Source: Chenopodium formosanum
Taxonomy: Eukaryota > Streptophyta > Magnoliopsida > Caryophyllales > Amaranthaceae
NCBI GenBank assembly: GCA_024500155.1
Contig: CM044869.1
Span: 54,267,898-54,331,897 of the forward strand
DNA length: 64,000 nucleotides
Direction: 5' to 3'
Below, piece by piece: positions 21,401-33,858 of the stretch (the first letter of the stretch is position 1; every line of letters starts with the position of its first letter). The notes beneath the pieces are model-generated. The model was not told the DNA's origin and did not search any database. It saw nothing but the letters and a program-made list of their open reading frames with translations. Made by a program: the position numbers and the translations under genes.

Positions 21401-24400
21401 AGAAAAAACTTGGCTTGTAAATGTTGTAATTAGGATCAAAATTAATGAGTACTCACTCCGGCCCAAAATTAGAACCTTATTTCTCTGTATTATGTGAGTA
21501 ATAAATATTAGAAATAGGATTCTAATAAAGGGACGAAGGGTGTACAAACTAGGGTATAGTAATACTCTAATAAAAAATTTCTTAAACTCATGTTTTATAT
21601 ATGTGAGTCAATCCTTAATGATATCGTGTCATTAATTAAGTCAATTCAAAAAGTATAGTTTACACAAAATTTTCAATTAAGGTAACTCAAAAAGCAATGC
21701 AAACATGAAATTAATCGAAGAATCTGCATTAAAAAGTCTACGATTGATTGTTAGTGCTTACAAGTAGAGCAAAAAATTATTGACAAATGTTCCTCGTAAT
21801 TGATGTCAACTAATTGAGTGGTCTACCACTAACTACGTTATCATAGAATATTACTCCGTATGACTTTAGAGATGCTAATTAAGTAACAAGAAGAAGCTAA
21901 TTAAGCTAAAAATAATAATATATTTTCAACAATTTGTTAAGTTGGTAGCATTTTAAGATAGTTTTAAGTTAATGGTTAACTCTGAGGAATAGATTATATA
22001 TTTTCTTAGATGGTTTCACGTGACACGTGACAGAGAATTAAAATTATGCACCATATTATCTTGGTAGAAAAATAAGTAGACATTACAAGCTAGTAGTAGA
22101 AAAATATTAGAACCATCCCTCTTTTATATATGTAGCACTTTTTAGGTCCTAGTAATGCATGCACATTACAATCTTATAACAAAAACTATCTTTCTTTTTT
22201 TTACATTAGTAATTGGCAAAACAATTAATATCAGCAACCACCACTTGATGAAATTAATATTATACTGTAATTTATTTGACGAAAAAAATTATTGATATAA
22301 ATATTGATCAATAATTGTGGCATTATTAGTTTCTGAACACATGATTCGTGCGGATGATAGAACTGAAGTCAGTAGGTATGTAGTCATGCATGATATAATT
22401 GCTCAGCCAATATTCTCCCTTCTTTGTTTTATCCTCTTTGATTATATAGTACAACAACCATATATTTTAAAATTATTCCCATTTGATTTAGTGGTAAAAA
22501 ATACAAAGTATTATTATACATAGACTATATATTTATACAAAGATCTAATACTATAATTTAATACTCCAAATTAACAGGATTTGATATCATAAATCACATG
22601 TAACTTGTTTTTCTTAAACCTCAGGATTATATTTTAAATGTTTATAAGAATTATGACTAACCTTGTAGCTGCCATCACAAGGTCCTTGAACCTTTTCTGC
22701 TTCTCATGATCATTATTTCCCAAGACCTTCATTTTACATAAATGAATTAATTTAGCGAAACAACATAAAAATTGATGTAGAATTTGTTTGGAAAGAAATG
22801 AACTTAAGGCGGATGAATTTATTATTATCATAAAATAGTATCCAAGAAATAACTTATTAGTGAAGAAGAAAATTGAGAAATTAAATTTACCTGACTGATC
22901 ATTGAAGGTGTTTGACTCCAATGAAAAGAAAAATAACTAAGAATGCATTTATCAAATTCTTCAATTAATTTGACATAAAGAGATTCAGCATCTGGTTCAT
23001 TGGAAAAATATTCATAGATAAAACTTTCACTTCCGTCTGTTTTCTTCAAATAGTCATTTGCCAACTTGCACAACTGAGGGCACTCGTTTGGATCATCAAA
23101 CCCAATTTGTCTTGCTACACATATGTCAACACACGATAAAAATATATATATAAGAATAATGATATATGTAGTTTTTCGCAAGAACTAAAAAAGTATAACA
23201 GAAGTAGTAAGCACTAAATAATTAAATAATAACCCTGATTTGATTAAGAGGATAAATCAAATAATGTATTTAATTGATGTACTAACTTTTTTTAATCTGT
23301 TACGTATGATAAATATCACAAGGTTTTTTAAAATTTGTAACTTAACTAATAAAAAGTTGTTGGGGTGTAATCATCATCTATCATCTATAATTAGGTATGT
23401 ATATGTATTATTATGCCGTGTATTTGCATGTCAATTTATTTTATTGTATGGATACTTATTATATATAGAGTATTTAGTAATCAAATAAAAGAGCACGATA
23501 TATATATGTATTACTTGCCTTTGAAATTCTATCAAAGAAATTTATAAGAAAATGATAGTAAGACATATATACAAGGCAGGTTTGTTGGAATGTTTGCCAT
23601 TGAAATAAAAGAATTTTAAATTTCGTTAGAATTAAAAAGAGAATGACATTTGGGAAGAGAAGATTCAGAAGAAAAGTAAATTTCATTACTATACTAAATT
23701 AGGGTTGCTATAAAAGTTATTCCTACTAAGGCGAAAAATTTACACATACTAAGGTCCCGTTCACTTCACCTTATTTTTGTTGAAGTGAAATTATTTTTAT
23801 TGAAAGAAAATTATATTTGCTGAACTAAAATTATTTTTACTGAATTTAAATTAATTTTACTGAACTAAAATTATTTTTACTGATTTTCTATTAGAATTCT
23901 TATTTAAGAAAACTGAATTTTACTGAAGTGAACTTATTTTTACTGAACTGAAATTAATTTTACTGAACTGAAATTATTTTTACTTAATATTTTTTTTAAG
24001 GTGAAGAGAAGAGGGCCTAAGATTGAATCATTGACATGAGTATATAAAGTTAAATAGATTATATAATGTACATTAATTTAGCTATTTAAAATTGGTGGAC
24101 AATCATAACGAACTATATTACTTTAAAAAAATATTATCTTCTTGAATCCATATATTTTGTACGTAATAAATGAGGATCATATATCAATATGGTCCAATTA
24201 GAAAATTGTACACTACTATGATTGTATAGTAATGCCAAAATTGACTTTATTATGGTTTATCCTCAACTCATTTCAATGTAGGTCCTTTTTTCTGCCTCAA
24301 ATCTCCATAATTTACTACAGTGTTTCTAATTACAGATTTTTATTTATTTATTTATTTAGTTATTTATTTATTTTGTACTTCATTATTTCCTAAATTTTGT

Positions 24401-25410
24401 TGATTGATAGCAACCTTTCCTATACTTGCAAAAACAGAACGAGTAGAATAAAAATACTTTTGCTAAAGTTTTCAGTGCCAGTGTGTTTTACCATACAATT
24501 CCTTTTATTCTATCTGACTGGATATTACTTTATTGTCTGGTTTTGCAACTTGATTAGGCATTAGCATACCTTTCATTTTTTATTTTTAAAGTAAGTTTTG
24601 CTCGAGTCAATCTCACAATGTCAATGTAACATTAAAGCAATTAACACTAACTCAAAAAAAAAAAAAAGATTTTTTTATAAATATAAATTTATCTTTATAA
24701 CATACATAATACAAGAAGAAAAAAATCATCCATGTACATTAAACTATTACAGGATCATTTTATATGAATATACGCTTCAAATTTAAACATTTCATAAATT
24801 CATAAAATTTTTTGTTCAAGTAGTATGAAGTATATATTAATATACATGATAAAATCACTCATTGATATATAGTATAACTATCAATCTTAGCTTTACTTCG
24901 CCATATAGTATAACTATCAATCTTAGCTTTACTTCGCCATATAATTCATTACTTAGTTTATTTTATTATAGGTAAACCGTACCACCCCTTAATGCTACCA
25001 ATATATATAGGGGTATATTTTTTTCTAAAGTAAAAAATAAAAGTGCATTTTCTTTCTTAAAATTCCCCTTTTATTAATGGCAACATATGTATATAGCTTA
25101 ATTTCATCTTTACTTATACATTATTTTATAAACAATTTGACATAAGAAGAAATTAAAGTTAAATTCAAAAGAACATGTACACATTTCCAATTTTCCACCA
25201 TAATCAATAATCATAATAAATAATTAATCAACAAATTAAGAAAGGAACCAAAACCACAAAAAAGCTAAGATGAAGAAAAAGATTGAAAAAGTAGATTAAG
25301 GTTAAGATTAATTAAAAATAATTACCAACATAATGGGAGAATCTCTCAAGCCTTCCATGTCTGCTACTTGACTCAGCTTTATGCAACTGTGGAACTAGCT
25401 TTTGATCCAT
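18477..25410 (-). CDS. P-loop kinase with zeta-toxin-like domain (plant NADKc-type family)
   Basis: Eight exons on the minus strand: 25410-25326, 23114-22891, 22726-22662, 21305-21078, 20823-20694, 19604-19282, 19206-19062 and 18716-18477. They sum to 1,440 nt with no internal stop, giving 479 aa. The P-loop is GGGMGAGKST in exon 4, followed by VEADAFKETD and, in exon 6, GRDVIMDGTLAWMPFVEQT, matching the zeta-toxin (PF06414) nucleotide-kinase fold. In plants this family includes the calcium/calmodulin-dependent NAD kinase NADKc (NAD to NADP) and uncharacterised relatives; the exact substrate here is not established. Exon 1 encodes a short basic stretch (SSSRHGRLERFSHYVARQ with exon 2) that could bind calmodulin (inference). 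No transmembrane segment or transit peptide is obvious. Intron 1 is 2.2 kb and contains a MITE. It is a eukaryotic metabolic enzyme family, not a toxin. Confidence 0.87.
23751..24018. mobile_element. MITE in intron 1 of the P-loop kinase gene
   Basis: Termini TAAGGTCCCGTTCACTTCACC and, inverted, TTAGGCCCTCTTCTCTTCACC form imperfect TIRs. The interior is a run of ACTGAACTGAAATTA-type repeats, related in style to the TTCAGTTCAG elements elsewhere in the window. Confidence 0.7.
24340..24373. repeat. TTTA microsatellite
   Basis: Imperfect (TTTA)n run in the same intron. Confidence 0.8.
24867..24938. repeat. 36-bp perfect tandem duplication
   Basis: Two adjacent copies of a 36-bp unit beginning ATATAGTATAACTATCAATC and ending CTTCGCC, within intron 1 of the P-loop kinase gene. 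Confidence 0.9.
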
Positions 25411-25937
25411 GTAAAATTACCAAACTAACCTCCTTTCCTTTTCTTCTTCTTCTATTTAATCAGCAACCAAACAGGTCACTAAGATTTTAGAGAGAGAAAC
25501 AAGCTTAAATGTTCATAACCAGCAAACTTAGCTTTATGAGAGAGAAAGAATAAGATGATGATGATCGAATTGAAGAAGATTTAATGAAATAAAAGAAAAT
25601 AAAAAATAAAGTCAATGGTTTAAGATGATAATTTTATATTATGGTAGTAGTGTTTGGTTGTTGTAATGGTGTTTTTTTTTAAAAAAATATTTAATTAAAC
25701 AATTGGTTAACAATCTCAACATTGATATAGTATATATATATATAAACATATTACGTGGTGGACTGCCACTAACTCATAATTTTGTGGATTCATAAAATAT
25801 ACGGAGTACTTTATTTACTATATCATCGGTTATGTGCACTTTCTTTTTCATTCTTGTTTGTTTAATTTTTTTTTTTTTTTTTTAATTACCTTCCGTTCAT
25901 TTGTCTCTCTCTTAATGTTTGCATCGATTTTCTTTTT
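25411..25937. other. 5' flank of the P-loop kinase gene
   Basis: Presumed promoter and 5'UTR of the minus-strand gene. GAGAGAGAAA tracts near 25490-25550 (CT-rich on the coding strand) suggest a leader. Confidence 0.4.
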
Positions 25938-26111
25938 AGAGCCGGTTTTGTTCAGCTTAATTTCAATTCAGTTCAGTTTAATTAAGCTCCAATCAGTTCA
26001 ATTCCTAATTTTCTTCTCTTATAAACAATCTATTTACGCTCTATTCACTTCAGTTCAGTTTAACTCCAATTAATTCAGTTAAATTGTTTTCAGTAAATCG
26101 AAACATGCCCT
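25938..26111. mobile_element. short hAT-like MITE (TTCAGTTCAG family), copy 2
   Basis: Starts AGAGCCGGTTTTGTTCAGC and ends CAGTAAATCGAAACATGCCCT. The interior shares TCCAATCAGTTCAATTCCTA and TTCTCTTATAAACAAT with the copies at 3.8 and 52.4 kb. Confidence 0.65.
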
Positions 26112-28240
26112 TTAGTTTGTCTCAAAAAGTCTTATGAAACTGTAATCGTACTACAATACACCAATTGTTCGCCCCTTCTCTCACGTCTTATTGTTGAAAA
26201 AATTAATTTTATCTTCATAAAGCAAACAAAAGGGAACGAAAGTAGTATGTTGTTTGGTGATGTTTTGCTGGGAGCTAAGAGAGTTGGAGGTTGAATTATG
26301 AAATTATTAAGGAATCTTTATGGTGGAGAAATGGTAAGGGATAGAAAAAGACTTAAGAAAAGTCTAATTAAGGGGATTAGGAGAATAATCCGAGTTGAAT
26401 ACGGTTCTATTGGACTGAAAATGTACTTGATTTGTTTATGTTTGGCCAAAATAGTGGTCATTAATCATGTGTACACTTAGGATGTTGTGTGTGGACAAAA
26501 TATAAGTCGTCATTGACTCCTTGATCATATGTCCAAGGAAATCAACTCCACCTTGAAGCGACCTAAAATTGAAATAATTAGTATAACGAGTTTAGGCAAT
26601 AACAAGGAAAAAGATTAATCAGATTGAGTTCAAAAATAAAAAATAATCAGATTAACTAAAAGTCTAAAATTGGACTCGTACTATTTGATCAACTGATACC
26701 ATTACTAAACGAGTTTAGGCAAAGTATTCTTTTATTTGTAGATGTGACTTACTTCAAATATGAAGATAGGTTATGTATTTAGGTCACATAAATAGTAATA
26801 GTAAGTGAGTAAAACTTAGAAATAAACGGAGTAAATAAGTGCTAAATTTGAATAACCTAAGTTGAAATCCACAATTTGTTGTTTGCAGTTTGTATGCACT
26901 ATTTTGCGTTGATAAAAACACTAGATTTCCGCCATCTTTCCACAAGATACAAAATCTTCTCCTTGTTACAAATTTCTGCTTCTTTATTTTCTTCATCTTT
27001 CACAATTGCCATAACTTTATCTCTTCCTTTCAATCTTGAATGGTTTCTAGTTGATGAGATTACTAAAGGAAAGATTCAAATTTGTTAACCTTCCTCCAAA
27101 ATCCACTCATTTCATGAACACCTCATCCCATGGAACTTCTCCACTTTGATTAGCCGAATTCACTCTAATAAGCTTGTCATGCATTGCTATTATCTAGCTA
27201 ATCATGACTAAGTGTTGGTTTGCTCCACCTTTGACTCGAACTCAACCTCAAATAAAATAACTCAATTTTAACCTAGATGAAGAAAAATTAATACAACTAA
27301 TTAATATAATCAATGTTCATAGTAAATTAATTGATAATAGACTTGAATTTGAACAAAACTAATCAAAAATATATAAACCGAATAACATATCAATAGAATA
27401 TGACATAAAACACACACTTGGTTTGTCATCTCTAATATTGTGTACTCACATGTTAATTGTGTGTGTGTGTGCAACTTTTAGCTCACCATAGAATCTTCAA
27501 AGTTGCTCAGATAAACCTTAAGAAGTACTTATCTATTAACTATTCCTAAAATAGAATATGCTGACTTCACCAATACCCATGTGTCGCTATCTTAATAAAA
27601 AATTTCCCGCCTAAATGCAATGATGATGTCTTTTTTTTTTTTTTTTTTTTTTTTTGTAGAGCTATCATATTTAACATTTTTGAAATTTAAATACTTTACA
27701 ACTAAAACCTATCAATTTATCGTAGGAAATTGAAACAATTTTAAATAGCACACTATGAATTAAACGATGTTGAACAGATACTATATCATAATTTTGATGA
27801 AAATGAAAATTTTTAAAATTACAAAATAATGTATGTAATTCTTATTTATATTCATATATAATAGTGATTTATTTTTAAAATGTACAAATTAAAATAGGTT
27901 TTATATAAACGTGCATCTCACGGATTATAACCTAATATTGTAACAAAATGAAAATCTCAAACCAGCTAGTAGTTGAGGGATGGGCTTTGAATAGGCTTGG
28001 TTTTGGGTTAAATCTTAAACTTGGGCAAATATATTCAGTCTGACTGTCTTGATTGATGGAGTGAAATATATGGGCCTTCATTTCCCTTTTTATTTTTAGA
28101 TGGGCCCTTTTTGTGTCGTTGGGTTTCATCCTAAGCCCATTCTCATACACTCAATTTTCAAGGTTACATTAATGGGCTACAATATTACATTACAAGAGAA
28201 GTAAGCTCATTCTTATCCAATATTTATAAGGAAAATGATA
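26112..28240. other. intergenic, no gene seen
   Basis: AT-rich, with a short GT run near 27460 and a 25-bp poly(T) at 27631-27655. Small ORFs show no recognisable protein. Confidence 0.4.
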
Positions 28241-28426
28241 TACATAGCCCTTAGGGCTACATATAAGCATTAAATTTACACTTGAAAATTGTAAAAAGTT
28301 AAGAAATCATAAAAATATAAACACTAATTACACTGATTTATGCGTGTTTTTATCATGAATTCCTAATTTTATACAATTTCCAAGAGTGTATTTAATACTT
28401 ATATATAGTCCTTAGGGCTACATATA
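28241..28426. mobile_element. MITE-like inverted repeat, ~186 bp
   Basis: The ends are inverted copies: TTAGGGCTACATATAAGCATTAAAT on the left, and on the right, inverted, CTAAGGACTATATATAAGTATTAAAT. Each arm also contains TAGGGCTACATATAA. A similar single arm (AGTCCTAATGGCTACATATAAG) occurs near 20435. Superfamily not determined. Confidence 0.55.
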
Positions 28427-28742
28427 ACATTACTATAATAAAGGATCTGACTTAATCCAACACTTTCATAACATAATTAGGACGAAGTATAATGCAAAAG
28501 TGCACGTGAACTAGCTTAATTGTTTAAGTCTTGAAATATGGTAGTTTGAACCCGTCAATATTGTTATAAGCTTATAATCTCTATGTCATTACTCTTTGCG
28601 ACTCATTAGTGTGGTGATTTGGGAAAAACCAATAGCTAGCTGATATTAAAAAGATTAATACGGGAGTGGTATATGTAATAACATCGACATTGCGGATTAT
28701 ATCGGTGATTTTCTAACTTCATTTAATTGAAATTATAATCTC

Positions 28743-28749
<7 letters not shown>

Positions 28750-28778
<29 letters not shown>
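28750..28778. repeat. poly(T) tract
   Basis: 29-bp T run followed by ATTT repeats, 70 bp left of the gypsy element. Confidence 0.9.
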
Positions 28779-28780
<2 letters not shown>

Positions 28781-28855
28781 TTATTTATTTATTTTTTAAA
28801 TCTCTTCAAGCGGAATACGTTTTTCATCTTTTAATGTTGACATTTTTTTAAGTAA

Positions 28856-29253
28856 TGTTTCGGGTGAAAATAATGGGACCTTGCCGGAGGTCCAATGAAA
28901 TGGTGAAGACTGGGCTCGGTCCAAGTGACGTTGGGCCGAGGATTTCCTGCACAGCAAACACACGTAAACTAGCCTAGGAGGTGTTGCCGAGGAAGGCCCC
29001 TCCGGTGCTAAAGTCAATACAATGTGCAGAGAGAGAAAGCTATGCAAGAGAATTCATTGCTTGAGGCTTTGTGTGTGTGTAAAAATGTAATATTGATGGC
29101 TTTTATACCTTGGCATATGTGGGAGAAGTGGGCCTTGGCCCAATTGACTTGCCTTGTTGACTGATCTTGACTTTAGCACAATTGGAGAGATGAACCTTGA
29201 CCTTGGGCTTTTAATTGGATCATTTAATGACTAGGCCCAATTGGACCCAAACA
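28856..29253 (-). repeat. 3' LTR of the Tat retrotransposon
   Basis: 398 bp, TGTTTCGGGTG...GGACCCAAACA on the plus strand. Nearly identical to 40696-41103. Confidence 0.95.
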
Positions 29254-29266
29254 ACTTGCCCCCCAG
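29254..29266 (-). other. polypurine tract
   Basis: On the minus strand GTCTGGGGGGCAAGT directly abuts the 3' LTR, as expected for plus-strand DNA priming. Confidence 0.8.
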
Positions 29267-30343
29267 ACCCGATTTGGAAGTATGACGGGTCGGGTTTAAT
29301 TAATCAGAAAAAGGAGGGAAGTAAATGATTTAATTAATCCAAAAAATTTGAATTTAAACCGCAATTAATGAAATAACGGCGGCTGGATGGATAATTTATG
29401 GAAGTTGGACGGATAATGGGTGGTTAATCAGAGGGACGTGTGTTTAACGGTTACTTAGTGAGGTATTTAAGAGAAATTAAAGCGCGGACTCCTAAAATTC
29501 CCATTTCTGGAAATAAAACCAAAGAAGCGCACTATCTCTCCTCACTTCTTCACAAACACGAACCCAAAATTCTTGAGAAAACCCAAGAATCCGCATCAAA
29601 ACTTCGCAAATTCCCCGAGCATCAAGCTTAGAAACTGAAATTCGTCACTATCAACTTGTAGATCGGCAAATTCCGCTTCAGATTAAGGTAATTTCCTTTG
29701 ATTTTAGTTTAATTTTCTTCGAATTCGAACTCTTTCCCCTTTTTTCGACTTTTTCTTCGAAACTCAACAATGGTGAGAGGAGTTAGAGGTAGGGCCCGTG
29801 CTCCGAGAAGGGCAAGGCAATTTCCCGATCCCAGGAACAGGATTGGGACCTGGAACGGACAAAGAGTAGGGCCGGACCCTGCTGAAGGAATTAGGGCGAC
29901 CCCAATTTCATCGGCGCCTCCTGAAGGAACGGAGGGGCCGAGCGTTTCTGGGCGGGACGAAAGAGTCCCCGCCGATCTTTGGGATGTCCTCCCTGGATTT
30001 GATGAGTGGGAGGACGCTGAGGTTGCCTCAGCCATGATAAAGAATTGCCCCTACTCTTGGTGGGTAGAGCATGCCGATGTGTACCGATTTGCTGAGCAAA
30101 TAGAGCTGCACTATGGCATAATGGAAGCCGATGGGTATTGGTGCAGAATGCCCGTTGCATCCGATAGAATCCATCGTCCACCCCCGGGGTACGTGGGGGT
30201 GTACACAAGACAGCTTCAGTATGGACTGAGGTTTCCTCTGGACATATTCGTCCGAGACTTGCTGATCCACTACAGGGTCTCCCTGTGCCAGCTAACTCCT
30301 GTCAGCATCCGAAGGGTGATGACGTACTTGTGGGTCTGCAAGT

Positions 30344-30973
30344 CACTACAAGAAAAATGTCTTTTCGTAGCGATTATTTCGTAGCGATTGTACATTCGCT
30401 ACAATATGCAAGTATGTTTGTGAAATCATTAAGGAAGTCGTATCATTTTACAATCGCCATGGTTTTCCCAAATAAAATCGATACGGAAAACATAATAATA
30501 TCTATCCACACTATATTTACACATTTATATAATTTTGAGAAATCGTATCATTTACAATCGCCACTAAATCCCAAAAATCGATACGAAAAGTCTTTTCAAC
30601 ACTAGATATATAAATATTGTTTGACAAAGATACATAAAATATATCATAGCTTATTGGTGAAACATTTACTATAAGAGTTTAAGGTTGCAAGTTCGAATCT
30701 TATAAAGATCACGTGCATGTTTTTTTTTTTTTGAAGAAAATGAGTTCAACATTTATAGCGATTGTAATCGCTACAATAATCACCACGATTGGATGTAGTT
30801 TTTCGTATCGATTATTAAGGCCAACCCCAACGATATTGAAAACCACTACTAAAGGCTAAGGCAACGGGGGATATTGTATCGAATGATCATTCGTTGGGAA
30901 AGCTTTTTGTTGCAATTACAATCGATACTAAAGGTTAAAATAATCGCTACGAAAAGGTTATTTTCTTGTAGTG
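30344..30973. mobile_element. non-autonomous CACTA (En/Spm) element, 630 bp
   Basis: Perfect 13-bp inverted termini CACTACAAGAAAA and the 3-bp target duplication AGT (30341-30343 and 30974-30976). Subterminal copies of TTTTCGTAGCGATTAT and AATCGCTAC/ATCGATAC recur in both orientations. There is no transposase. A segment near 30650-30710 ending in AGTTCGAATCTT resembles a pol III B box, but I cannot support a SINE there. Excision in silico restores the host frame TGC AAG TTT TTC. Confidence 0.95.
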
Positions 30974-31934
30974 AGTTTTTCAACTATATCCCCAACTTGC
31001 ACCGCTTCAAGAAAATTCATAGGCTGGTGCCGAATATTCAGAGTGGGCATGGACATCATGGTCCTGGGTGGTACCGGATTGAGTCTCGGCCCCAACACCT
31101 GACAATGTGGCCGAACGATTCTTCGGATAAAGTGTGGAGAGGCCAATGGATCTGGGTTAGGGCGCCCACAGATCCTGACCACCCCTTCGTCTTCAGCGCC
31201 CCCCGATACCTCTCCAATCCCGACCCAGAGATGCTCAGCTTGGGTCCCTTAGAAAACGATGGCAAAGGAGATCACAATCTCAATCAGGCCAATATTTTTG
31301 GGAAGGCTGATAACCCAGGGGGGAGAGGTCGTCTGAAGACCATTCCAGCAACTTGGCTCCCTAATAACCATTACATCTTTCAGGAGCATATGCTTGCTGC
31401 TGTCGGCCTCAGCCGAAAGTTTAAAGATGGTAAGCTATTTCGGCTGGGGCCGAAGCCTTTTCTTTTTATCTCTTTACTTTCGCATTTGTAATTTATTCAG
31501 CGTTTTGATGTTGCTGAACTGATTTGTGCTTATTTTCTATGTTCAGTGCTGAACGAGGTCACTGCCAGGATTGACTACGAGCGTCTCGGCGTTGACCAAG
31601 GGAGGACCATCTTGAATCGGGCCCCCTCCATCACTGAATCGAAAGATCGAGACGTTCATCTGGACTCGACTCACTTTCAGATCGAAGCTTTTGCCCTCTA
31701 TCAGTGGCAGAAACCTTGGTGGAAGAAGAGAGATCCTTGGTGCCAGCTATTGGACGTGGAACTTGAAGCTGCTCGTACAGCCGAAGAGGTTGCACGGGCT
31801 ATTGAAGCTTGTGAAGGAGGAGAAGGGTCCTCCAGGGCTGCTGAGGAAGAAGCAGCAGCAAGGGCAGCTGAGGAAGAAGACGAGGCTTTGCTGAATACCT
31901 CGGTGAGTTATACTTAGCTTTTCAGGCTTCAGCT

Positions 31935-31936
<2 letters not shown>

Positions 31937-31965
<29 letters not shown>
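31937..31965. repeat. poly(T) tract in an intron of the antisense gene
   Basis: 29-bp T run between the donor at 31903 and the acceptor at 31999. Confidence 0.9.
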
Positions 31966-31968
<3 letters not shown>

Positions 31969-33858
31969 CACGTTCTTCCTGCCCCCCTGTCTTTTGCAGT
32001 CTGAAGAGAGCAAAGGACGAAGAGAAGGGAAAGCCCCTGCCCGTCCCGAAGACCAAATCCAAGAAGAATATGAAGAATCAAATATGGACGAGCAGCCCCT
32101 TCGCAAAAGAAGAAGGATGGCCATCATCGGCCCTCACGACTTCCAAACGAGGCCGAGGCCCGTCGGCATTAGCATTCAGGAACCTGAGGAAGGCGGTGGA
32201 TCGCCGAGGGTTCCTCAGCCACCACCTCAGTCTCCACCGAAGACCCCTCCACCACCTCCTGAGATGGAGGTGGATCAGAAAACTCCCGATCCCAAGGGAG
32301 GGGTTCCAGAGGAGGAGGAGGTTTAAGAGAATGCTGCTGAGCACAATGCTGAAAGTGTCGTGAAGCCCGTTGCTGAGGGTTTCACCGTCGACATTGCAAG
32401 GGAGGTTGAGGTTATCGTCCTCACCCCCGAAGAAGAATCAGAAGTCATAATCATCGACTCTGCCGAGAAGGAGGAAGAAGCTCCAGAAGAAGAAGCTGAG
32501 CCATCTAAGGCTCAGGAAGCTCCCGAGTCTTCCTTTCCTTCATTCCAGACGCTGCAATCTGGAGAAATGGGTTTCTCGGCCCCCCGCATTCCAATTCCAG
32601 ATCACATCTGGGATCTCATATGGGGTCAGAACCGAGAAGGTGCTGCAGCCTACTTCGACAATTTTACTGGATTAACCGAAGTAGATAGGGCGAGGATCTG
32701 GTCGCTGAAGGCCACTGCTGGGATGGGTGAATCCAGCAGATCAGTTCCAGACCCTGCAAGGTCGAACCAACTGCTGATGATGCAGGTAAATCTTTCTCCT
32801 TGCTTTTTATTCTTCAATTCAGCTCTTCAGTTCAGTTTTTTTTTTTAACTTACTTGTGTCTCTGTTTCCAGTTTGTGCACAATCAAACTCTCACTGTAGA
32901 GCTGATAGATTCCCTGCAAGACAGGGTTGATGCTGCCGAGCATGAGAAGAAGGTGGCATATGAGGAGCTAAAGCTTGCTCAGCTGAGGCAAGCAGCAACC
33001 GAAGAGAAGCAGAAGGAGGGGGAAGAATATGAGAAAAAGGCTGCTGAGGCCCTCCAAACCTTCTGCGCTGCAATGGAGGAGGAGGTTTTTCCCCCTCTGA
33101 TAGAAGGGGAGAACTTCCTTCGGGAGCATATGGGAGTGGACATTTCCAAATTCAAAGCTGCTATTGAGAGCAGAATCAGGGAAGGAGCTGCTGCACAAGC
33201 TGAGGTGCAGCAAAAGCTAGAAGCTCTTGAAGCCAGTAGAATGACTGCTGAAGAGGCGCTCCAAGCTCAAAATGTCCAACTCTCAGAAGCTGCTACTGCT
33301 GCTGAAGCTCAAAGAGTTAAGCTCCAAGAGGCTGAGGATCAGCTGAGGATCAAAAATGATGAGCTGACCCAAGTGAAGACTGATGCTTCCAAAGTTCAGC
33401 AAGAGCTGAACGAGCAAAGGGACTCTTCCTCCAAGCTTACTGATGAGCTGAACCAATCCAAGAAGGACTTGGAGGAGGTACAAAAGAAGCTAGCTGATGC
33501 TGAGGCCCTACTCAAGGTCCGTATCTACACCCAAGAAGAATATGAAATGGGTTTCAAGAACGGGGTTAGAGTGTGCCGAAGAGTCTGTCTTCATGCTGAG
33601 CCAAAGCTGGATTGGTCCAAGTGCGCTGAATGGATCCAGGACCCCGAAGACCCTCACATGCAATTCCCAAATCTAGTTGAATTTGAAATCCTTGAGGCTG
33701 AAGAAGCCGAAGAAGAAGCTGAGAGGAGGGAAATTGAAGCTGAACAGAGAGAGAGGGAGGCTCAGCAGGGTGCAAAGCCTGCTTCATCCGCAGCTGGAGC
33801 TGAGGCCACAATGGGACCCAGCATTGCTGATCAGTCTGATCCTCGGGCTGAAGCATAG

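Larger units (their letters stand above)
29770..33858 (+). pseudogene. antisense gene of the Tat element (gypsy-type transposase PF04195-like plus coiled coil), disrupted
   Basis: Plus-strand, opposite to pol. Exons: 29770-31429 (containing a CACTA insertion at 30344-30976), 31547-31902, 32000-32785 and 32872-33858. All introns are GT-AG and phases fit. With the CACTA removed the frame totals 3,156 nt. The N-terminal region, with LRFPLDIFVRDLLIHYRVS and LTPVSIRRVMTYLWVC, resembles the Pfam 'putative gypsy type transposon' domain PF04195. The middle is acidic and Pro-rich (PPPQSPPKTPPPPP) with a basic RKRRR cluster. The last exon is a long Ala/Glu/Gln-rich coiled coil. Such antisense ORFs between pol and the 3' LTR are known in Tat elements; their function is unknown. 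An in-frame TAA at 32324-32326 (probably from CAA) and the CACTA insertion prevent a full product. Confidence 0.8.

Noticed and set aside
30640..30720. SINE-like A/B boxes inside the CACTA element
   Set aside because: The AGTTCGAATCT word is B-box-like but the A box is poor and no TSD brackets it.
31747..32344. Minus-strand ORFs rich in Ser/Leu/Trp opposite the antisense gene
   Set aside because: Shadows of the Glu/Pro-rich plus-strand exons; not in frame with pol.
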